Assembly (NCBI RefSeq): GCF_029263155.1
Contig: NZ_JAJCYB010000119.1
Location: 1-62,012 of the forward strand
DNA: 62,012 bases
Direction of reading: 5' to 3'
Source: Pseudonocardia sp.
Lineage (GTDB): Bacteria; Actinomycetota; Actinomycetes; Mycobacteriales; Pseudonocardiaceae
Positions 52,633 to 62,012 of this stretch are shown here, in pieces. A program made the translations under genes and the position numbers. The notes beneath the pieces are model-generated. The model had not been told where the DNA came from. It did no database searches and worked only from the letters and a program-made list of their open reading frames with translations. Every line of letters starts with the position of its first letter. Within the stretch, counting starts at the first letter, position 1.

Positions 52633-54606
52633 TCACGGCGTGCTCGCCTGCGGGACCCGCGGGTGGTCGCCCGCCGTGCAGCCGTCGACGCCGCACATCA
52701 CCGCGCCCGCCTCCGCCCCGACGGCGTCCGCCCCACCGGCCGGGCCCTGCGCGAACTGCGTGCGGTAGAGCTCGGCGTACCGGCCACCCGCGGCCAGCAG
52801 CTCGTCGTGCGTGCCGCGCTCGACGATGCGCCCGCGCTCGACGACCGCGATCTCGTCCGCGGCCCGGACCGTGGAGAGCCGGTGGGCGATGACGATCGCC
52901 GTGCGCCCGGACAGGGCCTCCACCAGCGCCGCCTGCACCGCGGCCTCGGACTCGGAGTCCAGGTGCGCGGTCGCCTCGTCGAGGATCACCACCTGCGGCC
53001 TCGCGAGCAGCAGCCGCGCGATCGTCAGCCGCTGGCGCTCGCCGCCGGAGAGCCGGTACCCGCGCTCCCCCACCACGGTGCCCAGGCCGTCGGGCAGGCC
53101 GTCGAGGAGCTCGCCGAGCCGGGCCCGGCGCAGGGCGTCGACGATCTCGTCGTCGGTGGCGTCCGGTGCCACGTAGCGCAGGTTCGCGCCGATCGTGTCG
53201 TGGAACAGGTGCCCGTCCTGGGTGACGACGCCGACGGTGCCGCGCAGGTCGGCGAAACTCAGGTCGCGGACGTCGACGCCGGAGAGCTCGACGCGGCCGG
53301 AGTCCACGTCGTAGAGCCTCGGGATCAGCGACGCGATCGTCGACTTGCCCGCACCCGACGACCCGACCAGCGCGAGCAGCTGCCCGCCGCCCACCTCCAG
53401 GTCGACGCCGTGCAGCACCTCCTCGCTCGGCCGCGCGTCGAGCACCGCCACGTCCTCCAGCGACGCGAGCGAGACCCGCTCCGCCCCCGGGTACCCGAAC
53501 CGCACGTCCCGCAGCGCGACGGTGACCGGCCCGGCGGGCAGCGGAGTAGGGTCCGCCCGCTCGGTGATCATCGGATGCAGGTCCAGGACCTCGAAGACGC
53601 GCTCGAAGGACACCAGCGCGGTCATCACGTCGACGCGGGCGTTGGCCAGCGCCGTCATCGGCGTGTAGAGGCGGGTCAGCAGCAGGGCGAGGGTGACGAC
53701 CGTGCCCGGCTCGATCGCCCCCGTCACGGCGAGATAGCCACCCAGGCCGTAGACGAGCGCCTGGGCCAGCGCGGACACCAGCGACAGGGCGGTGACGAAC
53801 ACCCGCGACACCATCGCGGTCCGCACCCCGATGTCGCGGACCCGCTCGGCGCGCTCACCGAACTCGACGGCCTCCTCCTCGGGCCGGCCGAACAGCTTCA
53901 CGAGCGTGGCACCGGGCGCGGAGAACCGCTCGGTCATCTGCGTGCCCATGCCCGCGTTCAGGTCGGCCGACTCGCGCCGCAGGGCCGCGATGGTGCGGCC
54001 CATCCGGCGTGCCGGGAGCACGAACACCGGCAGCAGCAGCAGCGCCAGCAGCGTCACCTGCCAGGCCAGGGTGATCATCACGGCCAGCGCGAGGATCAGC
54101 TGGATGGAGTTGGACAGCACGGTGGCCAGCGTCGTGGTGATCGCCGACTGCGCACCGATGACGTCGTTGTTGAGCCGGCTGACCAGCGCGCCGGTGCGGG
54201 TGCGGGTGAAGAACGCCACGGGCATCCGCTGCACGTGGGTGAACACGGCCTTGCGCAGGTCGACGATCAGGCCCTCCCCGATGCGGGAGGAGAACCAGCG
54301 CGAGACCAGCCCGGTGACCGCCTCCAGGATCGCCAGCGCCGCGATTCCCCCCGCCAGCCCGACCACGGTGGCCGCGGCCGCCGAGGCGTCCCCGCCCGCG
54401 ACGATGGCGTTGACGACCTGCCCCGCCAGCACCGGCGTGGCCACGCCGATCGTCGCCATCACGACCGTGAGCAGCAGGAACGCCAGCAACCAGCCGCGGT
54501 AGGCCGCCGCGAACCGCCAGATCCGCGACACCGTGCCCGGCGCGACCGACCGCGGCGCGTCCACGCCCGCCTCCAACCGGCGCATCATCCCCATCGGCCG
54601 CTCCAC
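52633..54606 (-). CDS. ABC exporter, fused permease-ATPase
   Basis: A 657-residue type IV ABC half-transporter, acting as a homo- or heterodimer. A six-helix membrane domain (about residues 30-320, starting GWLLAFLLLTVVMATIGVAT) is followed by the ATPase. Walker A is LVGSSGAGKSTIASL, the Q-loop is VVTQDGHLFHDTIGANL, the signature is YRLSGGERQRLTIARLLLA, Walker B is VVILDEATAHLD and the switch is VIAHRLSTV. The C terminus has a short Cys-bearing tail (VMCGVDGCTAGDH). GTG 54606 with GAGG eight bases upstream was chosen. Substrate unknown. Confidence 0.9.
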   Translation of the reverse strand: MERPMGMMRRLEAGVDAPRSVAPGTVSRIWRFAAAYRGWLLAFLLLTVVMATIGVATPVLAGQVVNAIVAGGDASAAAATVVGLAGGIAALAILEAVTGLVSRWFSSRIGEGLIVDLRKAVFTHVQRMPVAFFTRTRTGALVSRLNNDVIGAQSAITTTLATVLSNSIQLILALAVMITLAWQVTLLALLLLPVFVLPARRMGRTIAALRRESADLNAGMGTQMTERFSAPGATLVKLFGRPEEEAVEFGERAERVRDIGVRTAMVSRVFVTALSLVSALAQALVYGLGGYLAVTGAIEPGTVVTLALLLTRLYTPMTALANARVDVMTALVSFERVFEVLDLHPMITERADPTPLPAGPVTVALRDVRFGYPGAERVSLASLEDVAVLDARPSEEVLHGVDLEVGGGQLLALVGSSGAGKSTIASLIPRLYDVDSGRVELSGVDVRDLSFADLRGTVGVVTQDGHLFHDTIGANLRYVAPDATDDEIVDALRRARLGELLDGLPDGLGTVVGERGYRLSGGERQRLTIARLLLARPQVVILDEATAHLDSESEAAVQAALVEALSGRTAIVIAHRLSTVRAADEIAVVERGRIVERGTHDELLAAGGRYAELYRTQFAQGPAGGADAVGAEAGAVMCGVDGCTAGDHPRVPQASTP

Positions 54607-54656
54607 AGGCGCCACCTCCCTACACCTCAGTGATACGTGACCCGCACGGCGCCCCG

Positions 54657-54726
54657 CTCCTCGCACAGCGCGCGGCCCGCCGCACAGGGTGCAGCCCGTG
54701 CGAGCGTCCGGAGGATGTGCGACGAG
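54657..54726. repeat. Nested inverted repeat between the ECH and ABC exporter genes
   Basis: CTCCTCGCACA (54657-54667) and TGTGCGACGAG (54716-54726) are complementary at 10 of 11 positions and enclose a second imperfect stem (GCACAGGG/CCCGTGC). It follows the ECH stop on the minus strand, so a terminator or attenuator is likely. Confidence 0.45.
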
Positions 54727-54730
54727 CGGA

Positions 54731-55522
54731 TCAGCCGGTGCCGGCCGCCAGGGAGCGCAGGCGGCGGATCTGGGCCTGCCGCTCCGCGGCCAGGGCCGAC
54801 GCGGGGTCCAGGCCGTCGGCCACGCCGGCCAGCAGGGCGAGGGTCTCCGCGGCCGCCTTCGGCGGCGCCGCGACCAGACCCGTCACGAGCTCGTCGACGG
54901 CCGCGTCCAGCTCAGCGACGGGGACGGCGCGCAGGGCCAGGCCGCAGGCGACCGCCTCGGCGGCCCCGACCCGGCGCCCGGACAGGCAGATCTCCACGGC
55001 CCGGGCGTAGCCGACCGCGCGCACGAGCGGGTAGGTGCCGCCCAGGTCGGGCACGATGCCCAGCGTCGTCTCGGCCATGCAGAACTGCACGTCGTCGGCG
55101 ACGACGCGGATGTCACAGGCCAGCGCGAGCTGGAAGCCGCCACCGATGGCGTGGCCCTGCACGGCGGCGACGGTGACCCGGGCGGGATCGCGCAACCAGG
55201 AGAAGCCGGCCTGGTATCCGGCGATGGTCGCGTCGGCGTCGGCCTCGGGCAGCCGGCCCAGGCCGGCGATCCCGGGGTTGCCGGGCTGCGGGGTGAACAG
55301 GCTGCGGTCCAGGCCCGCCGAGAAGGAGCGACCCTCCCCGCGGACGACGACCACCCGCACCTCGGCGGGCAGCGACTCCCCGATCGCCGTCAGCGCCGCC
55401 CAGGTGTCGGGCGTCTGCGAGTTCAGCGAGTCGGGCCGCGAGAGCGTGATCGTGGCCCGGTCGCCGTCGACGTCGAGCGCGAGACCGCCGCGCTGCAGCA
55501 GGTCAGGTTCCGCGAGGGTCAT
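54731..55522 (-). CDS. Enoyl-CoA hydratase/isomerase family protein (EchA12-like)
   Basis: A 263-residue crotonase-fold protein. Oxyanion-hole segments are GRSFSAGLDRSLF and VQGHAIGGGFQLALACDIRV; the position of the second catalytic Glu is in ETTLGIVPDLGGTYPLVRAV. The first hydratase Glu position has no obvious acid, so it may act as an isomerase or on another CoA thioester. A minus-strand TAGCCT six bases before the ATG indicates leaderless expression. Corresponds in order to Rv1472. Confidence 0.87.
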   Translation of the reverse strand: MTLAEPDLLQRGGLALDVDGDRATITLSRPDSLNSQTPDTWAALTAIGESLPAEVRVVVVRGEGRSFSAGLDRSLFTPQPGNPGIAGLGRLPEADADATIAGYQAGFSWLRDPARVTVAAVQGHAIGGGFQLALACDIRVVADDVQFCMAETTLGIVPDLGGTYPLVRAVGYARAVEICLSGRRVGAAEAVACGLALRAVPVAELDAAVDELVTGLVAAPPKAAAETLALLAGVADGLDPASALAAERQAQIRRLRSLAAGTG

Positions 55523-55570
55523 GCCCGCAGGCTAGTCCCGACGCACCCCGGGCCGTCTCCGTCGGCCCGT

Positions 55571-55594
55571 CCGACCCCGGCTCGCCGGGGTCGG
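55571..55594 (-). terminator. Terminator of the small HTH gene
   Basis: CCGACCCCGG (55571-55580) and CCGGGGTCGG (55585-55594) form a perfect 10-bp stem with a CTCG loop, directly after the HTH stop on the minus strand. Confidence 0.7.
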
Positions 55595-55597
55595 GCC

Positions 55598-55807
55598 CTA
55601 CTTCTTCTTGGTGCGCGTGGCCCCGCCGCGCCCGCGCAGCGTGACCCCGGTCTCGGAGAGGACGCGGTGCACGAAGCCGTACGAGCGGCCCGTCGACTCG
55701 GCGAGCGCGCGGATGCTCGCCCCCTTCTCGTACTTCTTCTTCAGGTCGCCGGCGAGCTTGTCGCGCTGGGCACCGGTGATACGGGCACCCTTCTTCAGGT
55801 CCGCCAT
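55598..55807 (-). CDS. Small helix-turn-helix protein (Rv1473A-like)
   Basis: A 69-residue basic protein. A central helix-turn-helix reads KKKYEKGASIRALAESTG, then SYGFVHRVLSETGV, and the tail is Lys/Arg-rich. It resembles the conserved small actinobacterial HTH proteins found beside the ABC-F gene. GAGGAGG lies nine bases before ATG 55807, so translation is SD-led. It has its own terminator. Confidence 0.82.
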   Translation of the reverse strand: MADLKKGARITGAQRDKLAGDLKKKYEKGASIRALAESTGRSYGFVHRVLSETGVTLRGRGGATRTKKK

Positions 55808-56108
55808 GCCGTTACGCCTCCTCGTCTCCCACCCGCGGACCCACCGCGGGAGGATCTCGTCCGGCCCCCCGGTGCGGCAATGATCGTCCAGCACGGGGCA
55901 CCGGACCAGGAGATCCACTCGGTGATCGGTGAGCGGTTCGTCCGAACGGATCACGCACACGGGTGATCATCCGCGCTCATCCGGCCCCGGGATGTCACCC
56001 CGTCGCCACCCGCACGTCACCCGAAGGACGATCAAGGAACGGGGAGACGCGCGTCACACCGCCGCCGCGGGCCGTTCGGGTGGCGGGAACCCCCCGGAGC
56101 TACCCCGA
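55808..56108. other. Intergenic region between the ABC-F and HTH genes
   Basis: About 300 bases separating the two minus-strand genes. It should hold the HTH gene promoter, but no clear -35/-10 pair or gene was recognised. Confidence 0.35.
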
Positions 56109-57731
<1,623 letters not shown>

Positions 57732-57841
57732 GAGAAGAGCTCCAGGGGTGGTCCGTCGGGCATGACACAGGCCGAGACGGCCGCCTACCCGATCCGGATC
57801 ACGACCCCAGAGTACCGGCCGCCGCGCCGACATCCGCGAAG

Positions 57842-57847
57842 TAGGGT
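57842..57847 (+). promoter_or_regulatory. Leaderless -10 element TAGGGT
   Basis: TAGGGT lies seven bases before ATG 57855; no convincing -35. Confidence 0.45.
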
Positions 57848-57854
57848 CCCTGCC

Positions 57855-58625
57855 ATGACTGATCTCACCGGCCGCACCGCCCTGGTCACCGGCGCCAGCC
57901 GCGGCATCGGCTACGCGATCGCCGCCGAACTGCTCTCCCGCGGGGCCTCGGTGACGATCACCGCCCGCAAGCCCGACGAGCTCGCGGCGGCGGGCGAGAA
58001 GCTGGCGGCGGGTGCCGACGCCTCCCGGGTGCTGGCGCTGGCGGCCAACGCCGGCTCGGCGGAGTCGCGCGAGGAGTCGGTGACCCGGACCGTCGAGCGG
58101 TTCGGGAGCCTGGACATCCTGGTCAACAACACCGGCATCAACCCCACCTACGGGTTCCTCATGGACGCCGACCTCGACGCCGTCCGCAAGACCTTCGACA
58201 CCAACGTCGTCGCCGCGCTCGCCTACGTGCAGCTGGTGTACCGGGCGTGGATGGGCGAGCACGGCGGCTCGATCGTCAACATCGCCTCCGTCGCCGGCCT
58301 GCGCAGCTCCGGTGTCATCCCGGCCTACGGCGCGTCGAAGGCCGCCCTGATCCGGCTCACCGAGGAGCTGGCCTGGCAGCTCGGGCCGAAGATCCGCGTC
58401 AACGCCGTGGCGCCGGCCGTCGTCAAGACGAAGTTCGCCACCGCGCTGTACTCCTCGGGCGAGGAGAAGACCGCCGAGCCGTACCCGATGAAGCGCCTCG
58501 GCGAGCCCGAGGACATCGCCTCGGTCGTCGGTTTCCTGGTGTCGGACCGGGCGGGCTGGATGACCGGCGAGACGGTGCGGGTCGACGGCGGCATCCTCGC
58601 CACCGGGACGCTCGGGTCCGCCTGA
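57855..58625 (+). CDS. Short-chain dehydrogenase/reductase (FabG-like)
   Basis: A 256-residue classical SDR. It has the cofactor motif ALVTGASRGIGYAIAAEL, an Arg-Lys pair after strand 2 (ITARKPDEL) favouring NADPH, and NNTG in place of NNAG (LVNNTGINPTYG). The catalytic Ser is in SIVNIASVAGLRSSG and Tyr/Lys in AYGASKAALIRLTEEL. The C terminus is WMTGETVRVDGGILATG. Substrate unknown; the family includes 3-oxoacyl reductases. Confidence 0.88.
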   Translation: MTDLTGRTALVTGASRGIGYAIAAELLSRGASVTITARKPDELAAAGEKLAAGADASRVLALAANAGSAESREESVTRTVERFGSLDILVNNTGINPTYGFLMDADLDAVRKTFDTNVVAALAYVQLVYRAWMGEHGGSIVNIASVAGLRSSGVIPAYGASKAALIRLTEELAWQLGPKIRVNAVAPAVVKTKFATALYSSGEEKTAEPYPMKRLGEPEDIASVVGFLVSDRAGWMTGETVRVDGGILATGTLGSA

Positions 58626-58637
58626 CGCCCGAGACAG

Positions 58638-58667
58638 TTGAACACTCATCTATATCGCGCGTAGCCT
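58638..58667 (+). promoter_or_regulatory. Promoter of the VOC gene
   Basis: The -35 TTGAAC (58638-58643) and -10 TAGCCT (58662-58667) are 18 bp apart, with the ATG six bases after the -10 (leaderless). Confidence 0.55.
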
Positions 58668-58673
58668 GGGGCC

Positions 58674-59189
58674 ATGCCGATCCAGCGTCTCAACCACGCC
58701 GTCCTCTACGTCCGCGACGTCGACCGCAGCGTGGCGTTCTACTCCGGGACGCTCGGGTTCCGCGTCGTGATGGACGTCCCCGGACGGGCCGCGTTCCTGC
58801 AGGCCGAGGGCTCGACCAACGACCACGACCTGGGGCTGTTCGCCGTCGACGCCGCCGCGGGCGACTCCACGGCAGGCCACGGCACCGTCGGGCTCTACCA
58901 CCTGGCGTGGGAGGTCGACACGCTGGCCGAGCTGCGGCGCGTCCGCGGCGTGCTGGCCGGGTCCGGCGCGCTGGTCGGGGCCACCGACCACGGCACGACC
59001 AAGGCCCTCTACGCCCGCGACCCCGACGGCATCGAGTTCGAGGTGAGCTGGCTGGTGCCGGCCCGCCTCGTCGAGCCGGGGACCGCGGGCCGGATGGCCC
59101 CGCTCGACATCGACGCCGAGATCGCCCGCTTCGGCGCCGACACCCCCGGCGGAATCGGGGTGTCGGTCCGCGAGCCCGCGGCGACGTAG
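58674..59189 (+). CDS. VOC-family (glyoxalase/extradiol dioxygenase-like) protein
   Basis: A 171-residue protein with two beta-alpha-beta-beta-beta modules. Module 1 is LNHAVLYVRDVDRSVAFYSG with metal-ligand His4-type position; module 2 is GLYHLAWEVDTLAELRRVRG, ending in LYARDPDGIEFEVSWLVP with the Glu ligand. His, His and Glu positions fit a metal-dependent VOC enzyme such as a ring-cleavage dioxygenase or glyoxalase. It has a short C-terminal extension. Confidence 0.85.
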   Translation: MPIQRLNHAVLYVRDVDRSVAFYSGTLGFRVVMDVPGRAAFLQAEGSTNDHDLGLFAVDAAAGDSTAGHGTVGLYHLAWEVDTLAELRRVRGVLAGSGALVGATDHGTTKALYARDPDGIEFEVSWLVPARLVEPGTAGRMAPLDIDAEIARFGADTPGGIGVSVREPAAT

Positions 59190-59259
59190 GGTCCTCCTCG
59201 CACCGGGCACGCACCGAGCCGACGCTCCGCCATCGGTCCGGCGCGAGCACGGGCCGCGG

Positions 59260-60488
59260 TCACAGCACCGCGGCGTCGGTCCACAACCGGCCGCTGCGCC
59301 CGGTACGGTGGCCTGCCCGCGCTGGTAGGAGGCCAGGTCGGCGCGGCCGAGCACGAAACGCTGGTGCACGAACTTCAGCACCGCCACCTCGTGCCACTGC
59401 GGAGTGCCCAGCGCGACCGGACCCGAGCGCACGGGCGGGTCCGGGGTGAGGTGCACGCCCGCCACCAGGCGCGCCGTCCAGCGGGCCGAGAACTCGGCCA
59501 CCGCGCGCTCGGCGGCCATCGAGCCGTCGAACGCGGCCCCGAGCAGGCCGTCCACCAGCTCCGCCCGCACGCGGTCGACGGCGGCGGCGAACGCGTCGTC
59601 GTCGTAGGCCCAGGCGTCGCGGTCGCGCAGGCGGCGCCGCAGTACCTCCAGGTGGACCCCGGGACCCGCGGTGTCGGGGTGGCGCCGCCACCCGGTCAGC
59701 TCCGCGGCCACCCCCGCCTGCTGCAGCACCCCGACGCGGTGGAAGTCCTCCAGGTCGTGGATGGCGTAGGCGATGTCGTCGGCGGTGTCCATCACGGCGG
59801 CCTCGACCGTCTGCTGCCAGCTCCCGGTGGCCGGGAACGCGGCGCGGGCGGCGAGCAGGTCGTCGAGCTCGGTGGCGTAGCAGGAGAACTTGGCCGAGCC
59901 CGCGTCCGGCGCCCCGGGCAGCGGGCCGCCACCGCGGGGCGGGAGCGCGGCCGCGCTGGGGTGCGGGTCGGGGTACCCGTGGCGCGTCCACGGGTACTTG
60001 AGCACCGCGGCCCGGACCGCGGCGGTGAGATCGAGACCGGCGCCGCCTGGCCCGTGCAGGTCGATGGTCGTGACGATCCGGAAGCTCTGCGCGTTGCCCT
60101 CGAACCCGTCGGGCAGGCCCAGGCGCTCGCGGGCCAGCCGGTCGAGCACCCGCTCGCCGAGGTGCCCGAACGGCGGGTGCCCGAGGTCGTGGGCGAGCGC
60201 GGCGGCCTCGACGACGTCGGGGTCGGCCTCGGGCCCCGGCAGCCGTTCGGCGATCGCCCGTCCGACCTGCGCCACCTGCAGGCTGTGGGTGAGCCGGTTG
60301 TGCACCAGCAGGCCGGTGCCGGCCGGGCTCACCACCTGCGTGACCCCGGCGAGTCGGGCGAAGAACGGCGACGCGGCGATCCGGTCGCGGTCCACCCGGA
60401 ACGGGCTGGCCGCCAGGCCGGCACCGGTCTCCGCGGGCCCCGGCCTGCGCGCCGAGCGGGCGGTGGGGCGGTGCGCGATCGACGTCAC
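59260..60488 (-). pseudogene. dgt: dGTP triphosphohydrolase, 3' end disrupted
   Basis: From GTG 60488 the frame encodes a clear Dgt/HD hydrolase. RLTHSLQVAQVGRAIA, the HD motif LAHDLGHPPFGHLGE, FEGNAQSFRIVTTIDLHG and MDTADDIAYAIHDLEDFHR all carry the metal and substrate residues. Homology holds to about 59313 (FVLGRADLASYQRGQ), then stops. The frame continues without a stop antisense through the VOC gene to 58650, while the neighbouring frame stops at 59260. About 40-50 C-terminal residues are therefore lost or replaced. A minus-strand GATAAT six bases before GTG 60488 is a leaderless -10. The catalytic core may still function. Confidence 0.6.
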
Positions 60489-60526
60489 CCCCGGATTATC
60501 GACACGGTGCGCCCGGCCGGCTCCGT

Positions 60527-60688
60527 CTACCCGCCCCGGGCCTCCTCCGTCGGCCCTTCCATCCCCGACGCCCACCCGCCCCGGACCTCCTCCGTCGGCC
60601 CTTCCATCCCCGACTCCGGCGGGACCGCGCCCGGCGTGAGATCGTCGACGACGACGGTGCGGGGACCCGCGAGCGAACCCACCGACAC
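60527..60688 (-). CDS. Possible small ORF with a duplicated 15-residue segment
   Basis: A 53-codon frame from GTG 60688 (MSVGSLAGPRTVVVDDLTPG...) ends with two copies of SGMEGPTEE(V/A)RGG. It lies upstream of dgt on the same strand and antisense to the region before the trehalose-synthase-like gene. There is no homology I recognise; it may be non-coding. Confidence 0.25.
   Translation of the reverse strand: MSVGSLAGPRTVVVDDLTPGAVPPESGMEGPTEEVRGGWASGMEGPTEEARGG
60529..60614. repeat. 45-bp tandem duplication
   Basis: A 41-nt stretch at 60529-60569 is repeated at 60574-60614 with one mismatch (period 45, divisible by three). It lies between the divergent dgt and trehalose-synthase-like genes. 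Confidence 0.8.
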
Positions 60689-60731
60689 GGCACCGGCGGG
60701 CACGGCCGAGCGAACGCAGCGAGGGAGCGGA

Positions 60732-62012
60732 GTGAGCGACCAGCCAGGCGACGAGCCGGTACGTGAGCCCGGCGAGATCACCTACGCCGAGCAGTTCTAC
60801 CCGGCGCGGCCCCGCAGCCTGCGCCACCGTGCCCGCGTCAAGGAGTCGGTGGTGCGCAGGCCGGTGCACCGCGTCGACGGGCTGAACCCGGCCTACGTCG
60901 CCTGGCTGCTGAGCCAGTCGATGCTCAGCGACGCCAACGAGATCTCCCGGCAGTTCTCCGGGCAGGGATCGATGTGGCAGAACCCGTTCGCGAACCCCGG
61001 CCCGCGCCAGGCCGTCGACATCGCGTCGGTGTGGTTCACCGCGTACCCGATCTCGCTGATCACGCCGCCCGGCGAGTCGTTCCTGGCCACCCTGGGCAAG
61101 GAGAAGCAGTGGGAGGCGTTCTCCGCCATCGGCATCGACGCCGTCCACACCGGGCCGGTCAAGCGCGCCGGCGGCATCGACGGCTGGAACCTGACCCCGA
61201 GCGTCGACGGGCACTTCGACCGCATCTCCACCGAGATCGACCCCGCGTTCGGCACCGAGGACGAGTTCCGCGCCATGTGCGAGACCGCCAGCCTGTTCGG
61301 CGGCACCGTCATCGACGACGTGGTCCCCGGCCACACCGGCAAGGGCGCGGACTTCCGCCTCGCCGAGATGAAGCACGGCGACTACCCCGGCATCTACCAC
61401 ATGGTGGAGATCGCGCCCGAGGACTGGGCCGACCTGCCGGCGGTCCCGCCGGGTCGCGACTCGGCCAACATCGACGCCGTCACCGAGGAGAAGCTGGAGA
61501 AGGCCGGCTACATCATCGGCCGCCTGCAGCGCGTCATCTTCTACGCCGAGGGCGTCAAGGAGACCAACTGGAGCGCCACGCGCCCCGTCGTCGGGGTCGA
61601 CGGCGTGGAGCGGCGCTGGGTCTACCTGCACTACTTCAAGGAGGGCCAGCCCTCGATCAACTGGCTGGACCCGAGCTTCGCCGGGATGCGCATGGTCATC
61701 GGCGACGCGCTGCACTCCCTGGGCGACCTCGGCACGGGCGCGCTGCGGCTCGACGCCAACGGGTTCCTCGGCGTCGAGAAGAGCGCCGAGGGGATGCCCG
61801 CCTGGTCGGAGGGCCACCCGCTGTCCGACGCGGCGAACCAGATGATCGCGGGGATGGTGCGCAAGGTCGGGGGGTTCACCTTCCAGGAGCTCAACCTCAC
61901 CATCGACGACATCCGCATCACCGCCGAGGCCGGCGCCGACCTGTCCTACGACTTCGTCAACCGCCCCGCCTACCACCACGCACTGGCCACCGGCGACACC
62001 GAGTTCCTGCGC
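60732..62012 (+). CDS. Trehalose synthase/alpha-amylase (GH13)-like protein, 3' end beyond window
   Basis: The first 427 codons are open to the window end. The sequence (ITYAEQFYPARPRSLRHRAR, MLSDANEISRQFSGQGSMWQ) and SLFGGTVIDDVVPGHTGKGA in a TIM-barrel-like context suggest a GH13 maltose alpha-D-glucosyltransferase/alpha-amylase relative. GALRLDANGFLGVEKSAEG supplies the Arg-x-Asp nucleophile motif expected in GH13. VIDDVVPGHTG corresponds to conserved region I, with His in place of the usual Asn-His pattern. The GTG at 60732 follows GGGAGC in a GAGCGAACGCAGCGAGG-type leader. The product and substrate are tentative. Confidence 0.65.
   Translation, partial: MSDQPGDEPVREPGEITYAEQFYPARPRSLRHRARVKESVVRRPVHRVDGLNPAYVAWLLSQSMLSDANEISRQFSGQGSMWQNPFANPGPRQAVDIASVWFTAYPISLITPPGESFLATLGKEKQWEAFSAIGIDAVHTGPVKRAGGIDGWNLTPSVDGHFDRISTEIDPAFGTEDEFRAMCETASLFGGTVIDDVVPGHTGKGADFRLAEMKHGDYPGIYHMVEIAPEDWADLPAVPPGRDSANIDAVTEEKLEKAGYIIGRLQRVIFYAEGVKETNWSATRPVVGVDGVERRWVYLHYFKEGQPSINWLDPSFAGMRMVIGDALHSLGDLGTGALRLDANGFLGVEKSAEGMPAWSEGHPLSDAANQMIAGMVRKVGGFTFQELNLTIDDIRITAEAGADLSYDFVNRPAYHHALATGDTEFLR

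Overview
The window looks like chromosome from a very GC-rich actinobacterium, most likely a Pseudonocardiaceae member (Pseudonocardia-like; this is inference, not a search result). The evidence is a mycolata-style fabG-inhA-ferrochelatase operon, a [2Fe-2S]-type actinobacterial ferrochelatase, an ergothioneine cluster, an AcnR-type regulator, a DUF222/HNH gene with a LexA box, and about a dozen genes that appear to be leaderless (a TANNNT hexamer 6-8 nt before an ATG or GTG).

Layout. 1-133 is the 3' end (domains V and VI) of a group II intron lying directly in front of an MFS drug exporter. 1.7-7.5 kb holds an F420-type oxidoreductase, a FAD oxidoreductase overlapping a family-A DNA polymerase, and a WYL regulator divergent from a conserved protein/SRPBCC pair with a palindromic operator between them. 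7.5-8.3 kb is a decayed ArsR-SRPBCC pair; an intact equivalent sits at 33.6-34.6 kb. 8.6-14.1 kb has an SOS-boxed HNH gene, a secreted SGNH esterase, a MetE-like zinc enzyme, a PPOX flavoprotein and a dead Fic gene. 14.1-18 kb has two acyl-CoA dehydrogenases divergent from an aldehyde dehydrogenase across a strong palindrome. 18.2-20.8 kb is a Co/Ni ECF transporter (cbiMNQO). 21.2-24.8 kb has an SPFH-NfeD-DUF3097 operon and a hypothetical protein.

25.2-27.5 kb is the most unusual locus. A zinc-finger coiled-coil protein is divergent from a complete tyrosine recombinase, and the shared promoter carries a perfect palindrome of 11-bp arms. It is followed by an AGCS amino-acid symporter, DUF1772 and NmrA proteins, an AraC regulator and a PAS-PP2C-HATPase-STAS signalling protein.

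34.6-57.7 kb keeps, in inverted orientation, the gene order remembered for M. tuberculosis Rv1472-Rv1485: ferrochelatase, inhA, fabG, VWA, DUF58, moxR, NlpC/P60, membrane protein, acn, acnR, enoyl-CoA hydratase, small HTH and ABC-F. The SPFH/NfeD pair at 21-23 kb corresponds to Rv1487-Rv1488. Two blocks interrupt this order: the recombinase-containing 24-34.6 kb block, and a cupin plus egtABCD block between acn and its probable regulator acnR. 57.8-62 kb has an SDR, a VOC protein, a dGTPase with a disrupted 3' end and the start of a trehalose-synthase/alpha-amylase-like gene that runs off the window.

Two dispersed intergenic repeat families are visible. One is a 19-20 bp hairpin with a 15-nt loop whose arms show compensatory changes between its two copies (39.3 and 46.6 kb). 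The other is a cluster of about 19-bp GCGCGC-rich units in both orientations (18.0 and 47.2 kb). No rRNA, tRNA or CRISPR array was recognised.
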